NCBI GenBank assembly: GCA_963575745.1
Contig: CAUYUJ010012780.1
Location: 774,002-838,001, forward strand
DNA: 64,000 nucleotides
Direction of reading: 5' to 3'
DNA from: Prorocentrum cordatum
Taxonomy: Eukaryota > Sar > Dinophyceae > Prorocentrales > Prorocentraceae
How positions within the stretch are numbered: position 1 is the stretch's first letter; each line of letters begins with the position of its first letter. Below, piece by piece: positions 10,510 to 19,969 of this stretch. The position numbers and the translations under genes are program-made. The notes under the pieces were generated by a model that saw nothing but the letters and a program-made list of their open reading frames with translations, did no database searches and had not been told where the DNA came from.

Positions 10510-11220
10510 GAATCTACCCCTCTTCGCGGCCACGGGCGGGTCTCTATGGGCACTGACCGGCAAGCTGGCTCAGCGCAAGTCGCACGACATCATTAGCCCA
10601 CGCCCCGTGACACTGCTGGCTGGCTAAGCGGAGCCCAACGGTTCCTCCGTCTTCACGTTCCAACCCCTCCTCTCCCGCTCACACTCCTCATCCCTCCTCA
10701 TTACCGCCATCCTTTTCCTCCTCCTCCTCCTCCTCCTCCTCCTCCTCCTCCTCCTCTGCTTCCAACCATGTCGCGGCTAGAAGTCCTAGGTGGCGGGTTC
10801 CCCCCAATGAGAGCGTCAACATGGTCGTCATCGCCGCCCCTTCTCACTCCGCCTTCAGCCCTTAGGATGACCTCCCCCATCCCTTTCCCTTATGAACTAC
10901 GCTACCGAGGAACCCCACATACTTAATTCAAATCTTATGTGTTTGCTTATGTGTATATATATATATGCACAATCCTGCGTTCTGAGCCCTCGTCGCGAAT
11001 GTTCCCTATGGGTCATCCAACGCCAAATTTTGGGCGGCATTGCTGCCGCGCGTAGGCCGGGCGGTTGTTGCCCGCAAGTTGGAGCACAGACCAACTTGCG
11101 TAAATGCGCAGTCGTGCCGCGCCGGCTTGAGCCGCGATGTTTACGGATCAGGGTAAGACGCAAGCTCTCACGCGCAATGCGGTGGATAATCACTGCACCA
11201 AGAGATCACCCCCTGCGCTG
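10510..11220. other. Unclassified spacer with a (TCC)n tract
   Basis: Apart from a TCC microsatellite at about 10715-10756 and a short AT run near 10952, nothing is recognisable. The 331-codon plus-strand ORF starting here owes its length to the satellite that follows. Confidence 0.45.
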
Positions 11221-11224
11221 GCCC

Positions 11225-12845
11225 TATAGTCCCGGGAGAGTGCCACGCCTGCTAAGCTTTGCGACAGTGTCGTGGGTGGCGGCCGCGCTCAGAGACCCCC
11301 TGTGGTGTCGAGAAAGTGCCACGGCTGCAAGGCTTTGCGCCAGTGTCGTGGATAGCGGCCGAGCTGAGAGACCACCCCCTGCCCACCCCCTTTGGTGTCG
11401 AGAAAGTGCCACGCCTGCTAGGCTTTGCGCCAGTGTCGTGGATGGCGGCCGAGCTGAGAGACCACCCCCTGCGCACCCCCTGTGGTGTCGAGAAAGTGCC
11501 ACGCCTGCTAGGTTTTGCGCCAGTGTCGTGGATAGCGGCCGAGCTGAGAGACCACCCCCTGCGCACCCCCTGTGGTGTCGAGAAAGTGCCACGCCTGCTA
11601 GGCTTTGCGCCAGTGTCGTGGATAGCGGCCGAGCTGAGAGACCACCCCCTGCGCACCCCCTGTGGTGTCGAGAAAGTGCCACGCCTGCTAGGCTTTGCGC
11701 CAGTGTCGTGGATAGCGGCCGAGCTGAGAGACCACCCCCTGCGCACCCCCTGTGGTGTCGAGAAAGTGCCACGCCTGCTAGGCTTTGCGCCAGTGTCGTG
11801 GATAGCGGCCGAGCTGAGAGACCACCCCCTGCGCACCCCCTGTGGTGTCGAGAAAGTGCCACGCCTGCTAGTTTGCGCCGTGGATAGCGGCCGAGCTGAG
11901 AGACCACCCCCTGCGCACCCCCTGTGGTGTCGAGAAAGTGCCACGCCTGCTAGGCTTTGCGCCAGTGTCGTGGATAGCGGCCGAGCTGAGAGACCACCCC
12001 CTGCGCACCCCCTGTGGTGTCGAGAAAGTGCCACGCCTGCTAGGCTTTGCGCCAGTGTCGTGGATAGCGGCCGAGCTGAGAGACCACCCCCTGCGCACCC
12101 CCTGTGGTGTCGAGAAAGTGCCACGCCTACTAGGCTTTGCGACAGTGTCGTGGATAGCGACCGAGCTGAGAGACCACCCCCTGCGCACCCCCTGTGGTGT
12201 CGAGAAAGTGCCACGCTTGCTAGGCTTTGCGCCAGTGTCGTGGATAGCCGCCGAGCTGAGAGACCACCCCCTGCGCACCCCCTGTGGTGTCGAGAAAGGG
12301 CCACGCCTGCTAGGCTTTGCGCCAGTATCGTGGATAGCGGCCGAGATGAGAGACCACCCCCTACGCACCACCTGTGGTGTCGAGAAAGTGCCACGCCTGC
12401 TAGCCTTTGCGCCAGTGTCGTGGATAGGGGCCGCGGTGAGAGACCACCCCCTGCGCACCCCCTGTGGTGTCGAGAAAGTGCCACGCCTGCTGGGCTTTGC
12501 GTCAGTGTCGTGGATAGCGGCCGAGCTGAGAGACCACCCCCTGCGCACCCCCTGTGGTGTCGAGACCACGCCTGCTAGCCTTTGCGCCAGTGTCGTGGAT
12601 AGCGGCCGAGCTGAGAGACCACCCCCTGCGCACCCCCTGTGGTGTCGAGAAAGTGCCACGCCTGCTAAGCTTTGCGCCAATGTCGTGGATAGCGGCCGAG
12701 CTGAGAGACCACCCCCTGCCCACCCCATTTGGTGTCGAGAGAGTGCCACGCCTGCTCGGCTTTGCGCCAGTGCCGTGGATAGCGGCCGAGCTGAGAGACC
12801 AGCCCCTGCGCACCCCCTGTGGTGTCGAGAAAGTGCCACGAGCTG
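11225..12845 (+). repeat. 90-bp satellite, 18 copies
   Basis: The unit carries GAGAAAGTGCCACGCCTGC, TAGGCTTTGCGCCAGTG, TCGTGGATAGCGGCCGAG, CTGAGAGACCACCCCCTG and CGCACCCCCTGTGGTGTC. The period is exactly 90 bp through the centre; adjacent central copies are identical or nearly so, while edge copies are diverged. One copy near 11870 and one near 12565 are a few bases short. Because 90 is a multiple of 3 and the unit has few stop codons, ORFs of 439 (+), 410 (-) and 460 (-) codons appear, giving 30-residue peptide repeats on both strands. I judge it noncoding. Confidence 0.95.
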
Positions 12846-12990
12846 TGCTGTGCTGTGCTGAGTTGGGCCGTGCTGGGCTGTGCTGAGCTGAGCCGAGCTG
12901 TGCTGAGCTGAGCTGTGCTGAGGTGAGTTGAGCTGAGCAGTGGTGTGACGAGGGGGGAAGAGTGAAGTGTGTGTGTGTGTGTGTGAGTGA
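12846..12990 (+). repeat. CTGTG/CTGAG pentamer array and (GT)n
   Basis: GCTGTGCTGAGCTGAG units to about 12950, then a GT run at 12967-12985. Confidence 0.85.
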
Positions 12991-13079
12991 GGGGAGGAAG
13001 AAACAGACAGGAGGGGAGGTGTGAGGAGACGCGGGTGCGGCGCGGCAAGGCAGAAAACAAGAACCACACGAAACATGTG

Positions 13080-13330
13080 GGGCATAACTCCTCTCTGTCG
13101 CACCCCGAGGCGTGTGGGTAGGGCGGGCCAGGCGTTTCGCCTTAGATTTTGGCACGATGTAAGTGCCTGAGAGTAAAAGTTTGCAACAGCTTCACGGATG
13201 GAAGGCGGGTCATTTTCAAACTGTGGCTCTACTCTTAACGCCGCGCACATTCGTCAAACAGTTGTACGGAATTTCACTGATGGAGGTCGGTACGTTTTCC
13301 CGAGGACGGCACTTCTATCGCTTACGAATT
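13080..13330 (+). repeat. R1 repeat: head plus about two units
   Basis: Head with CTCTCTGTCGCACCCCGA, GGGCGGGCCAGGCGTTTCG and CTTAGATTTTGGCACG, then array units with GGAAGGCGGGTCATTTTC and GCCGCGCACATTCGTC. Confidence 0.75.
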
Positions 13331-13735
13331 GCTACAGACTCGCGCTGGGCAACTTGCTTGGGCATCGTTTCTAAATGGGCTGGTGGGGTTACGCGAAGCG
13401 TCTAGAATGAAGGAGGGAGCCCTGCAGTGCTGAAGTTTTCCAAATGTGCTGAAGGCCGCGGTCCCTTCTATCCAACTGTTTGCGCGTGGCCAACTACCTT
13501 GTGCGCGGCAAGAACATACGGGATCACATTGCCAAAGATCTATCTACCAAAGACCCCGTGACTGGATTGGACAGATTAGGCGGCTTCCCGTGTCACAAGT
13601 GGGGCGTCGCCCAGTGTAGTGTGAGCCGCAGATCTATACACAAAAGTATGCAGGCCATTGTGGCCGAAACATAAAATCATCTGGGATTATTGGCTGCCCC
13701 CCTCTCGTTTTCCCGTTCCCTGGGGGCCCGAATTC
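13331..13735. other. Unclassified spacer
   Basis: No recognisable gene or repeat; the ORFs of 60-80 codons have no motifs. Confidence 0.4.
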
Positions 13736-13739
13736 CCTC

Positions 13740-14175
13740 TTGAGCCCACCTCTGGGGCCCATGCGCTCGTCAACCCTTCCTCTGGAGCCTTCGGAACCGC
13801 CATACAGTCCCCAAACGGCCCCAGAGGGGCCGCCAAACATAGCGCCGAGATTTCAAAAACGTCGACACTGCCCAAAACAGCGCCACGACGGTCCAAGATG
13901 GTTCCGAGACTGCCCAAGAAGCCCCCAAGACGGGCCAAGAGGGCTCCCAGAGGACCGCCGAAAGAGCCCCCAAAAAAACAGGCAAACATCGTGCCATATG
14001 ATAATATGCTCGCCTTCTTCGTCGTCACGGCATCCAAGACGGCCCACGGGGTCCGCAAGATCGTCCCATGACAACTCATGAAGCCCCGAAGAAGGCTTCA
14101 AGACGGGCAAAGAAGATCCCAAGATGGCCAAGGGGCCGTCAAGACAACGCAGGAGATGCCCAAGTGGGCTTTACG
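13740..14175 (+). repeat. CCAAGA-type repeat block
   Basis: Units such as GGTCCAAGATGG, TGCCCAAGAAGCCCCC and CGGGCCAAGAGGGC. Both strands show ORFs because the unit lacks stop codons. Confidence 0.7.
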
Positions 14176-14209
14176 AGGGCGCCCAGGCGGGAGGCAACAC
14201 GAACTTCAG

Positions 14210-15385
14210 CTCTGCCGCGAGCTGTTCCGCCTCAACCCTGACGTCCATAATCAATCCAGAAAACCCAAAAGTGACGACGGTTACAAGGTTCGGATGACCC
14301 GCTTGGATTACCAACATGGAATGCCGACCCCGTAGGGAAGGGGCTCCCGCCTGAGACTTCCTTTCAATTCACTCATAACCGAAGCTCCAGCTCGAGACTT
14401 ACTCCATACTCAAACCAAAGAAGCCCCACAACGACGACGCTTACAAGGTTCCGATGACCTGCTCGGAATACCAACATTAAATGCAGACGCCATATGCAAG
14501 GGGCTCCCGCCTGAGACTTCCTCGCGACTTACCAACAAACGAAACTTACGCTCGATACGCTGACCATACCCAGGCCAACAGAACCCAAACGTGACTACAG
14601 GAACAAAGCTCCGATGACCCGCTCGGATTGCCAAATAGAACTGCGGAACCCATGGGGAGGGAATTCCCGCCTGAGGCTTCCTCGCGACCCACTTACAGAC
14701 GAAACACCCGCTCGAGACCCTTTCAGCATTCATGCTAGAAGAAACACAGAGTGACGACAAGTACACGATTCGGATGGCCCGCTCGGATTACCAACATGAA
14801 ATGCGGACACCATATGGAGGCTGTTCCCGCCTGAGACTGTCTCGCGGTTCACTCACAAACGAAGTTTCCGCTCGAGACGCTCTCCATACCCAGGCCAGCA
14901 GAAGTCAACGAGGACTACAATTACAAGACTCCGATGGCCCGCTCGGGTTACCAACGTGAACTACGGGCCCCATAGGGAGGGGACTCCCATTCGAGACTTC
15001 CTCGCAATTCAATCACAGACGAAACTCCCACTCGAGACTCCCCCCGCAATCAGACCAAAACACATAGAAATGACGCCACTTGCAAGGTTCCGATGACCCG
15101 CTCAAGTCACCAACCAGAAATGTGGACCCCATATGCAGGAGCCCCCCGCCCGAACATTCCCCGCAAGTCACTCACAAACGAAGCTTCCGCTCGAGACGCT
15201 CTCCATACCCAGGCCAGAAACAAAGATTCAGAGAATGACGAGAGACGCTTTCCACACCCAAAAGAGTGGCGAACACTTGACGGTTCCGATAATCCGCTCG
15301 GGTTGCCACCATGGAATGCAAGTCCTATAGGTGGGGGGGCTCCCGCTCGAGACCGCCTCGTAATTCAATCACATACGAGGCCCCT
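14210..15385 (+). repeat. 160-bp satellite, seven copies
   Basis: Each unit contains TTACAAGGTTCCGATGACC, CGCTCGGATTACCAACATG, GGGGCTCCCGCCTGAGAC, TTCCTCGCGATTCACTCAC and CGCTCGAGACGCTCTCC plus ATACCCAGGCCA. The CCGATGACC anchor falls near 14291, 14449, 14611, 14770, 14931, 15090 and 15286, so the spacing is 158-162 bp except the last, which is stretched. No coding function is evident. Confidence 0.9.
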
Positions 15386-15399
15386 CTTGGCCGATTGCC

Positions 15400-15680
15400 A
15401 TGATTGGGTAGTGACTGTGGTGACGATGGTGGTGTGCGCGGGCGATGCTGACGACGATGGTGCTGATGCCCGATAACCATGGCGGGATCATGACATGGGA
15501 ATGGGTGACTGATTGGAGAGCATAAAGAAGTGATGGAGTGAAAGAATGGGAGGTGATGGGTAAGGATGTAGCGGGATGGCAGGTGATGATGACGATGATG
15601 ATGATGATGGTTTATGTTGATGACGATGCTGCTGATGATGCTGTGTGTGTGAGGAAGAGGGCAACGGCTGAGCGGGAACA
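15400..15680 (+). repeat. GATG/GTGATGG low-complexity block
   Basis: GATGATGATG-type runs at 15583-15645 within a wider G/A/T-rich stretch. Confidence 0.7.
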
Positions 15681-15724
15681 TTGCGAGGGGTGTCCAAGCA
15701 CCACAGGCAATACACTTACTACGA

Positions 15725-16480
15725 TGTGAAATTGCACTGAAATTCGCGGAAGGAGGGCGGTACGTGTTCAAGAGGTGGCTCTCGTCGTAGCGCTGCGCAC
15801 ATTCGCCCAACACATGTACAATGGTTCCGCGGATGAAGGCGGTACGTTTTCAAACTGTAGCTCTCGCCTGAGCGCCGCGCGCATGCGTCCTGACAAGCTC
15901 CAGGGGATGCACGGGGTGGAGGGCGGTACGTCCTCAAACTGTGTCTCTCGCCTGGGCACCGCGCACATTCGTTTAAAAATGTTGCAAGAGGCCCGCGGAC
16001 GAACGACGGAATCGTTGTCTGAATGTAGCTCTCACATTAGCGCCGCGCACATTCGTCTTAAAAGTTTGCAGGCGTGTCACGGGTGAAAGGCGGGTGTTTT
16101 TTTAATGTGGCTCTCGCCTTAGCGTCGCGCACATATGTCTTAAGAGTTTGCTTCAAAGCTCCACAGATGGAGGGCGGGTAGTTTTCAAAATGTGGCTCTA
16201 GCCGAAACGACACGAACTGTTGTCTTAAGTTTGCGGGCTTTCACGGGTGGAGCGCGGGTGGTTTTCAAACTGTGGCTCTCGCCTCAGCGCCGCGCATATT
16301 CGTCGTAAGAGTTTGCTGTAGAACTCCGCAGATGGAGGGCGGGTCGTTTTCAACATCTGGTTCGTGCCGCGGCGCCGCGCACATTCGTCTAAAAAATTCC
16401 AGCAACTTCACGAATGGAGGGCGGGTCGCTTGCAGAAATGTGGCCTTCGCTTGAGCGCCGCGCGCACCCAATGTAAGAAT
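15725..16480 (+). repeat. R1 unit array without head, nine copies of about 83 bp
   Basis: Nine units anchored on GGAGGGCGGGT..TTTTCAAA, CTGTGGCTCTCGCC and GCGCCGCGCACATTCG start near 15750, 15833, 15916, 16001, 16083, 16168, 16246, 16331 and 16414. No head sequence precedes them. Confidence 0.85.
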
Positions 16481-16549
16481 TCACATAACTCAGACGGGTG
16501 ATTGTGTTTGGCCGTCCCAAGAATGGTGTTCCGACACGGTTCAGGTTTG

Positions 16550-16742
16550 TTGGGGCACAACAGTCACGTTGATTGGCCGTGCTGGAGTCCCAGGACCACT
16601 GTTCTGGCACGGTTCAGGATAGTCAGTGCAAAGCAATCAATTTCATCCGCGACGTTGAAGTTCAAGAACCTGTGGGTTGGCACGATTGGGGATCCTCAGA
16701 TGGTTCTCTTTCAACGTAACACGTCTAAAAGTGAAAACAACT
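16550..16742 (+). repeat. R2 repeat, left part, interrupted by a retrogene
   Basis: Aligns with the first two thirds of the copy at 6300-6570 (CAACAGTCACGTTGATTGG, CTGTTCTGGCACGGTTCAGG, CCTCAGATGGTTCTCTTTC). The rest of the repeat is found 2.8 kb away at 19551-19670. Confidence 0.65.
16727..16742 (+). repeat. Target-site duplication of the retrogene, 3' side
   Basis: AAAAGTGAAAACAACT, identical over 16 bp to 19551-19566 on the other side of the insertion. Confidence 0.8.
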
Positions 16743-16743
16743 G

Positions 16744-16753
16744 TTTTTTTTTT
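16744..16753 (-). other. Genomic poly(A) tail of the retrogene
   Basis: Ten T on the plus strand, so A10 on the coding strand, one base away from the 3' direct repeat. This is the expected position for the tail of a reverse-transcribed mRNA. Confidence 0.7.
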
Positions 16754-17407
16754 GCGGACCCGAAGAAAAGGGCGAGTGTCCAGCGTCCGAGATCAGATGC
16801 ACAACACTGCGGCCTCAGAGGAAGGAGGGTGAGCATTCTAGCAGAGAGGCAGAGAGAGGGGACGCAGAGGAAGATCGGAGTGGACAAGCGACGGACCCGC
16901 AGCCGAGCAGCCGCATCGCGCAGGCGTCCCAAGACGCGCACAGGAACTTGCGGCGGATGGGGGGGGTGCAACCAGCCTCGAGCTGATCCCTAACCGCCAA
17001 CTTGACTGACAAGCTAGCAGAGAGAGGCCCCCCGGGCGGTTCCCGAGCCCTCGCCGGCCCACACCGGGAAGAGGGCCGGAAGCGCCAGAGGGCTGCCTGC
17101 CAGCGCCTCCGCTCGAAAAGCACAGCGCGACCAGCGGAAGCTCTGGTGAATACCCATGCAGCCTGTAAAAGCAGCAGAGGTCCTCGCCTCGACGCAGCCC
17201 ACTTCGTGACAACAGCAGGTGGTATCTTCGCTGTGGGAGATGCACGGCACGCGGCAGCGCCACATTGCACAGTGTCTTCTGCACCAGTAGCCGTATGCAG
17301 GCGACAGCGTCAGGATTCGGAATCAAAACGATGCAATCAAAAAGTTGTCTGCTTGGATTACCGAAATCACGACTTCATTCGTACTACCACTACAACTACA
17401 ACTACTA

Positions 17408-17483
<76 letters not shown>

Positions 17484-17508
17484 CACTACTACGGCGACGA
17501 CGACGACG

Positions 17509-17549
<41 letters not shown>

Positions 17550-17717
17550 GACAAAGTACAGCCCGATTTAATCAGGCAAAAAACTGGTGGTGCCTTCTCA
17601 GGAAAGCCGAAGAGTCTGTCCACGCCGCGACGCCACGACCACATCAGGTAGGAAACAGCTCCTGGCCTTCGCAGGACAGTGTGAACGTGGTCTTCGCAGG
17701 TAGGCGTAGGTCACGCA
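16754..17717 (-). other. Presumed 3' UTR of the retrogene
   Basis: Lies between the stop codon at 17718 and the A10 tail. It contains a long ACT/AGT trinucleotide microsatellite (about 17385-17548) and otherwise no recognisable feature. About 960 nt is long for a UTR; part could be later microsatellite expansion. The inference depends on the direct repeats at both ends. Confidence 0.5.
17385..17548. repeat. (ACT)n microsatellite
   Basis: Nearly continuous ACT units with a short ACG/GAC interruption around 17492-17510. Confidence 0.95.
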
Positions 17718-19424
17718 TCACTTGCCCTCGTCGGCGCCAACAGTGCCGCCAACGAACGCGCTCCGGACGAGAGACGCAGACGCCGCAGTGGAATCAACCA
17801 CCTTCATCTTGTACACGCTCGCCTTGTCCGCCGCCATGCCCCTGACGTCGCTGATCGTGCCCGCCGCAGCGCTGAAGCCCTCGGCGATGCTGTCCTTCTT
17901 CTGGTGAATCTTGTACCCGGCCGCCCCTCCTCCGACCAGACCTGCCGTGCCCCCAGTAATGGCGCCAGCACACAGGCCCGCAGCGCTGCCGAAAGCAGCG
18001 CCCACTGGGATGCTGAGGCCGAACGTGAACAACGAGAACGGCACGCCGCAGGCGGCACCGAGCGTGCCTCCAGCAACCAGCCCGGCGGCACCACCGCCTG
18101 CGCCCATGACCGTGGCGCCACCCACGGCGGACACGGCAGTGACCCGCGTGCTGGGGTCGACGGCGACGCGCTTGGTCCCCGCCCGCAGCGCGAGGTACTT
18201 CACGTGGGCTGTGCCGAACGCGTCTGCCGCCTTGAGCTTGGCATGCTCCTTGACCTGGAGGACGGTCGAGCTCAAGCTCGTCAGGACGTCACAGAGCTTC
18301 GCTTTGATGACGAGGACCCTCCCGTCAAATACGGTCTTCATGTAGACATAACCTCCCTTGATCTGCACGAGGATAGCGCGCGGACGCTGCATGGCTTTAT
18401 CCTTGCACTGCATGGCGATGTCCTTGACGGCGAACGATTTTACCTTCACCACCACGGCGATGTCGCAAGCCTTGGTGTAGAGGAGGGTTTTTTGCTCCAG
18501 GGCCTTGGCGACGATTGGCGACAGGTGGCTGGAGACGTGGGTCATGACAGCCTCGTGCATAGTCGACAGCCTGGCTGCCAAAGGCCCAGAGTAACCGCGG
18601 ACCAAGTCCGAGACAGCCGCGCACCTGGTCAGCACCACCCTCTTCCCCAGCGCGGCCGTGTCCCCTGCGCCCACCCTTATCCTGAGGACGATATCGCCGA
18701 CCCTGGTCTCCGCGTAGTGGGCCCCGTCCCTGGTCTTCTGGGCAAGCAAGAGCGTAGCGTCCCTCGCTTTGATGCAGTAAGGCGTTTCCCTCGCCGCGCC
18801 CGCCTTGTAGAGCTCCAGGCCCCTGGACCTCACGGGCGCCACCACGGCCTCCACGAGCCCACACGCCGCTCTGTGCCTGACGCTGGCGAACTCGCAGGCC
18901 GCACCGTAGACGGCGAGGGCCCGTGCGGCGCAGTCGCCCTTCAGCTGCAGGGCCCGGGACTTCACGGCAACCGCCCTCGTCCCCACCGCGGTGCGGACGC
19001 TGAGGACGCCTTCGGAGACGCTCGCGCAGACGGGCGTCATGTACACCACCACGGGCTGGCCCGCTGCCTGCAGCTTGTGCACCACGGGCCCGGCACGCGC
19101 TTCGATGGCGTCGCGAACCTTCGCAGAAGCCTCGACGACCCACACCCTGACGGGCTCGTAGACGCTCTTGGCTTCTGCCTCGACGAAGAGCAACAAGCTG
19201 CCGATGCGGCCCACGACGGCGCCGCGCTTGCCAGCAGTCCGCCCCAAGGGCCCCTTCTCGGCCGCGGCGGAAGCTGCGGCGGCCTGGCCCAGGGTAGTCA
19301 ACGCGCTGTGGTGTACGTCGGCGGCGGTCAGGCCAGCAGACAGTGGGTGCTCAGAGCCAGAGTCGGATGGCGTGTCGCTCCACTTGAACTTCTGCACGCC
19401 GCCAGCCATCACCATGCCCTCCAT
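17718..19424 (-). CDS. Intronless alanine/valine-rich glycine-zipper protein (568 aa), processed retrogene
   Basis: Function is not recognised. The start chosen is the first ATG (MEGMVMAGG) after the SL at 19526-19547; the longer open frame upstream only reads through the SL and an ATC microsatellite. Residues about 45-430 are Ala/Val/Lys-rich and look like successive amphipathic helices with recurring K[AS]..LK and Y..A[CG] patterns, loosely reminiscent of lipid-surface or membrane-associated helical proteins. Residues about 435-503 are a long glycine-zipper stretch (GAGGG, GLVAGG, GSAAGL, GGTAGL) around a hydrophobic FSLFTFGLSIPVG segment, suggesting membrane insertion or helix packing; a polar tail of about 65 residues ends in GADEGK. 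No N-terminal signal peptide is evident. Codons end mostly in G or C and there are no internal stops, which argues for real or recent coding. SL, lack of introns, A10 tail and 16-bp direct repeats mark it as a retroposed mRNA; whether it is still expressed cannot be seen. Confidence 0.8.
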   Translation of the reverse strand: MEGMVMAGGVQKFKWSDTPSDSGSEHPLSAGLTAADVHHSALTTLGQAAAASAAAEKGPLGRTAGKRGAVVGRIGSLLLFVEAEAKSVYEPVRVWVVEASAKVRDAIEARAGPVVHKLQAAGQPVVVYMTPVCASVSEGVLSVRTAVGTRAVAVKSRALQLKGDCAARALAVYGAACEFASVRHRAACGLVEAVVAPVRSRGLELYKAGAARETPYCIKARDATLLLAQKTRDGAHYAETRVGDIVLRIRVGAGDTAALGKRVVLTRCAAVSDLVRGYSGPLAARLSTMHEAVMTHVSSHLSPIVAKALEQKTLLYTKACDIAVVVKVKSFAVKDIAMQCKDKAMQRPRAILVQIKGGYVYMKTVFDGRVLVIKAKLCDVLTSLSSTVLQVKEHAKLKAADAFGTAHVKYLALRAGTKRVAVDPSTRVTAVSAVGGATVMGAGGGAAGLVAGGTLGAACGVPFSLFTFGLSIPVGAAFGSAAGLCAGAITGGTAGLVGGGAAGYKIHQKKDSIAEGFSAAAGTISDVRGMAADKASVYKMKVVDSTAASASLVRSAFVGGTVGADEGK

Positions 19425-19525
19425 GAAGGGAAAAAGGCTGGGGACTTGCCCAGGATCCCGACGTCGTGGCACAAGCTTGTTCACGAGGGCCCCGAGGGCG
19501 CAGGTGCTCCGGGCGCTGCACAGCC
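19425..19525 (-). other. 5' UTR of the retrogene
   Basis: 101 nt between the last base of the SL and the chosen ATG. It is GC-rich with no upstream ATG visible on the coding strand. Confidence 0.6.
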
Positions 19526-19547
19526 CTTGAGCCAAAATGGCTACGGA
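19526..19547 (-). other. Genomic spliced-leader (SL) sequence at the retrogene 5' end
   Basis: All 22 positions fit the dinoflagellate SL (variable first base, here T, then CCGTAGCC ... GGCTCAAG). Dinoflagellates add this leader to nuclear mRNAs by trans-splicing, so a genomic copy directly before a UTR and ORF is the mark of a reverse-transcribed mature mRNA. It is not an SL RNA gene: no SL intron, donor GT or Sm site follows it. Confidence 0.95.
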
Positions 19548-19550
19548 TAA

Positions 19551-19566
19551 AAAAGTGAAAACAACT
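19551..19566 (+). repeat. Target-site duplication of the retrogene, 5' side
   Basis: AAAAGTGAAAACAACT, matching 16727-16742 exactly. Three bases (TAA) lie between it and the end of the SL, so the exact boundary is slightly ambiguous. Confidence 0.8.
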
Positions 19567-19670
19567 TGTTGTAAGAACTTGTGGAGAGGGAACGTGGAGG
19601 GAGGGTCGATGGCAACATTGTTGGTGCTTCTTGAGATTGCATTGATCCTCATCCTCCTCCCATTCATCAT
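19551..19670 (+). repeat. R2 repeat, right part
   Basis: GTGGAGGGAGGGTCGATGG and CAACATTGTTGGTGCTTC align with GGAGGAAGGGTTAATTCC and CAACATCGTTGATGATTC of the uninterrupted copy near 6510-6550. Confidence 0.6.
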
Positions 19671-19677
19671 CATCATT

Positions 19678-19720
<43 letters not shown>

Positions 19721-19721
19721 G

Positions 19722-19768
<47 letters not shown>

Positions 19769-19965
19769 CCATCATCATCATCACCATCACCATCACCATC
19801 ACCATCATCATCATCATCATCATCATCATCAGCATCATCATCAGCATCATCATCAGCATCATAACCATCATAATCATCATAATCATCATCAGCATCACCA
19901 TTGTCCCCCATATTAGTGAATCATCAGCATCACCATTGTCCCCCATATTAGTGATCCTCTTCTGT
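19671..19965. repeat. (ATC)n microsatellite with a 35-bp tandem duplication at its end
   Basis: ATC units from about 19671 to 19890 with scattered AGC and ACC variants. The last unit with its flank, CACCATTGTCCCCCATATTA, is repeated at about 19895 and 19930. Confidence 0.95.
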
Positions 19966-19969
19966 GTCG

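Noticed and set aside
11252-12861. Long ORFs of 307-460 codons on both strands with 30-residue repeats
   Set aside because: They are the translation of a 90-bp satellite; simultaneous openness of several frames on both strands argues against protein coding.
17904-19550. 548-codon plus-strand ORF opposite the retrogene
   Set aside because: Shadow of the GC3-rich minus-strand gene; composition is typical of antisense reading and the SL and UTR support the minus strand.
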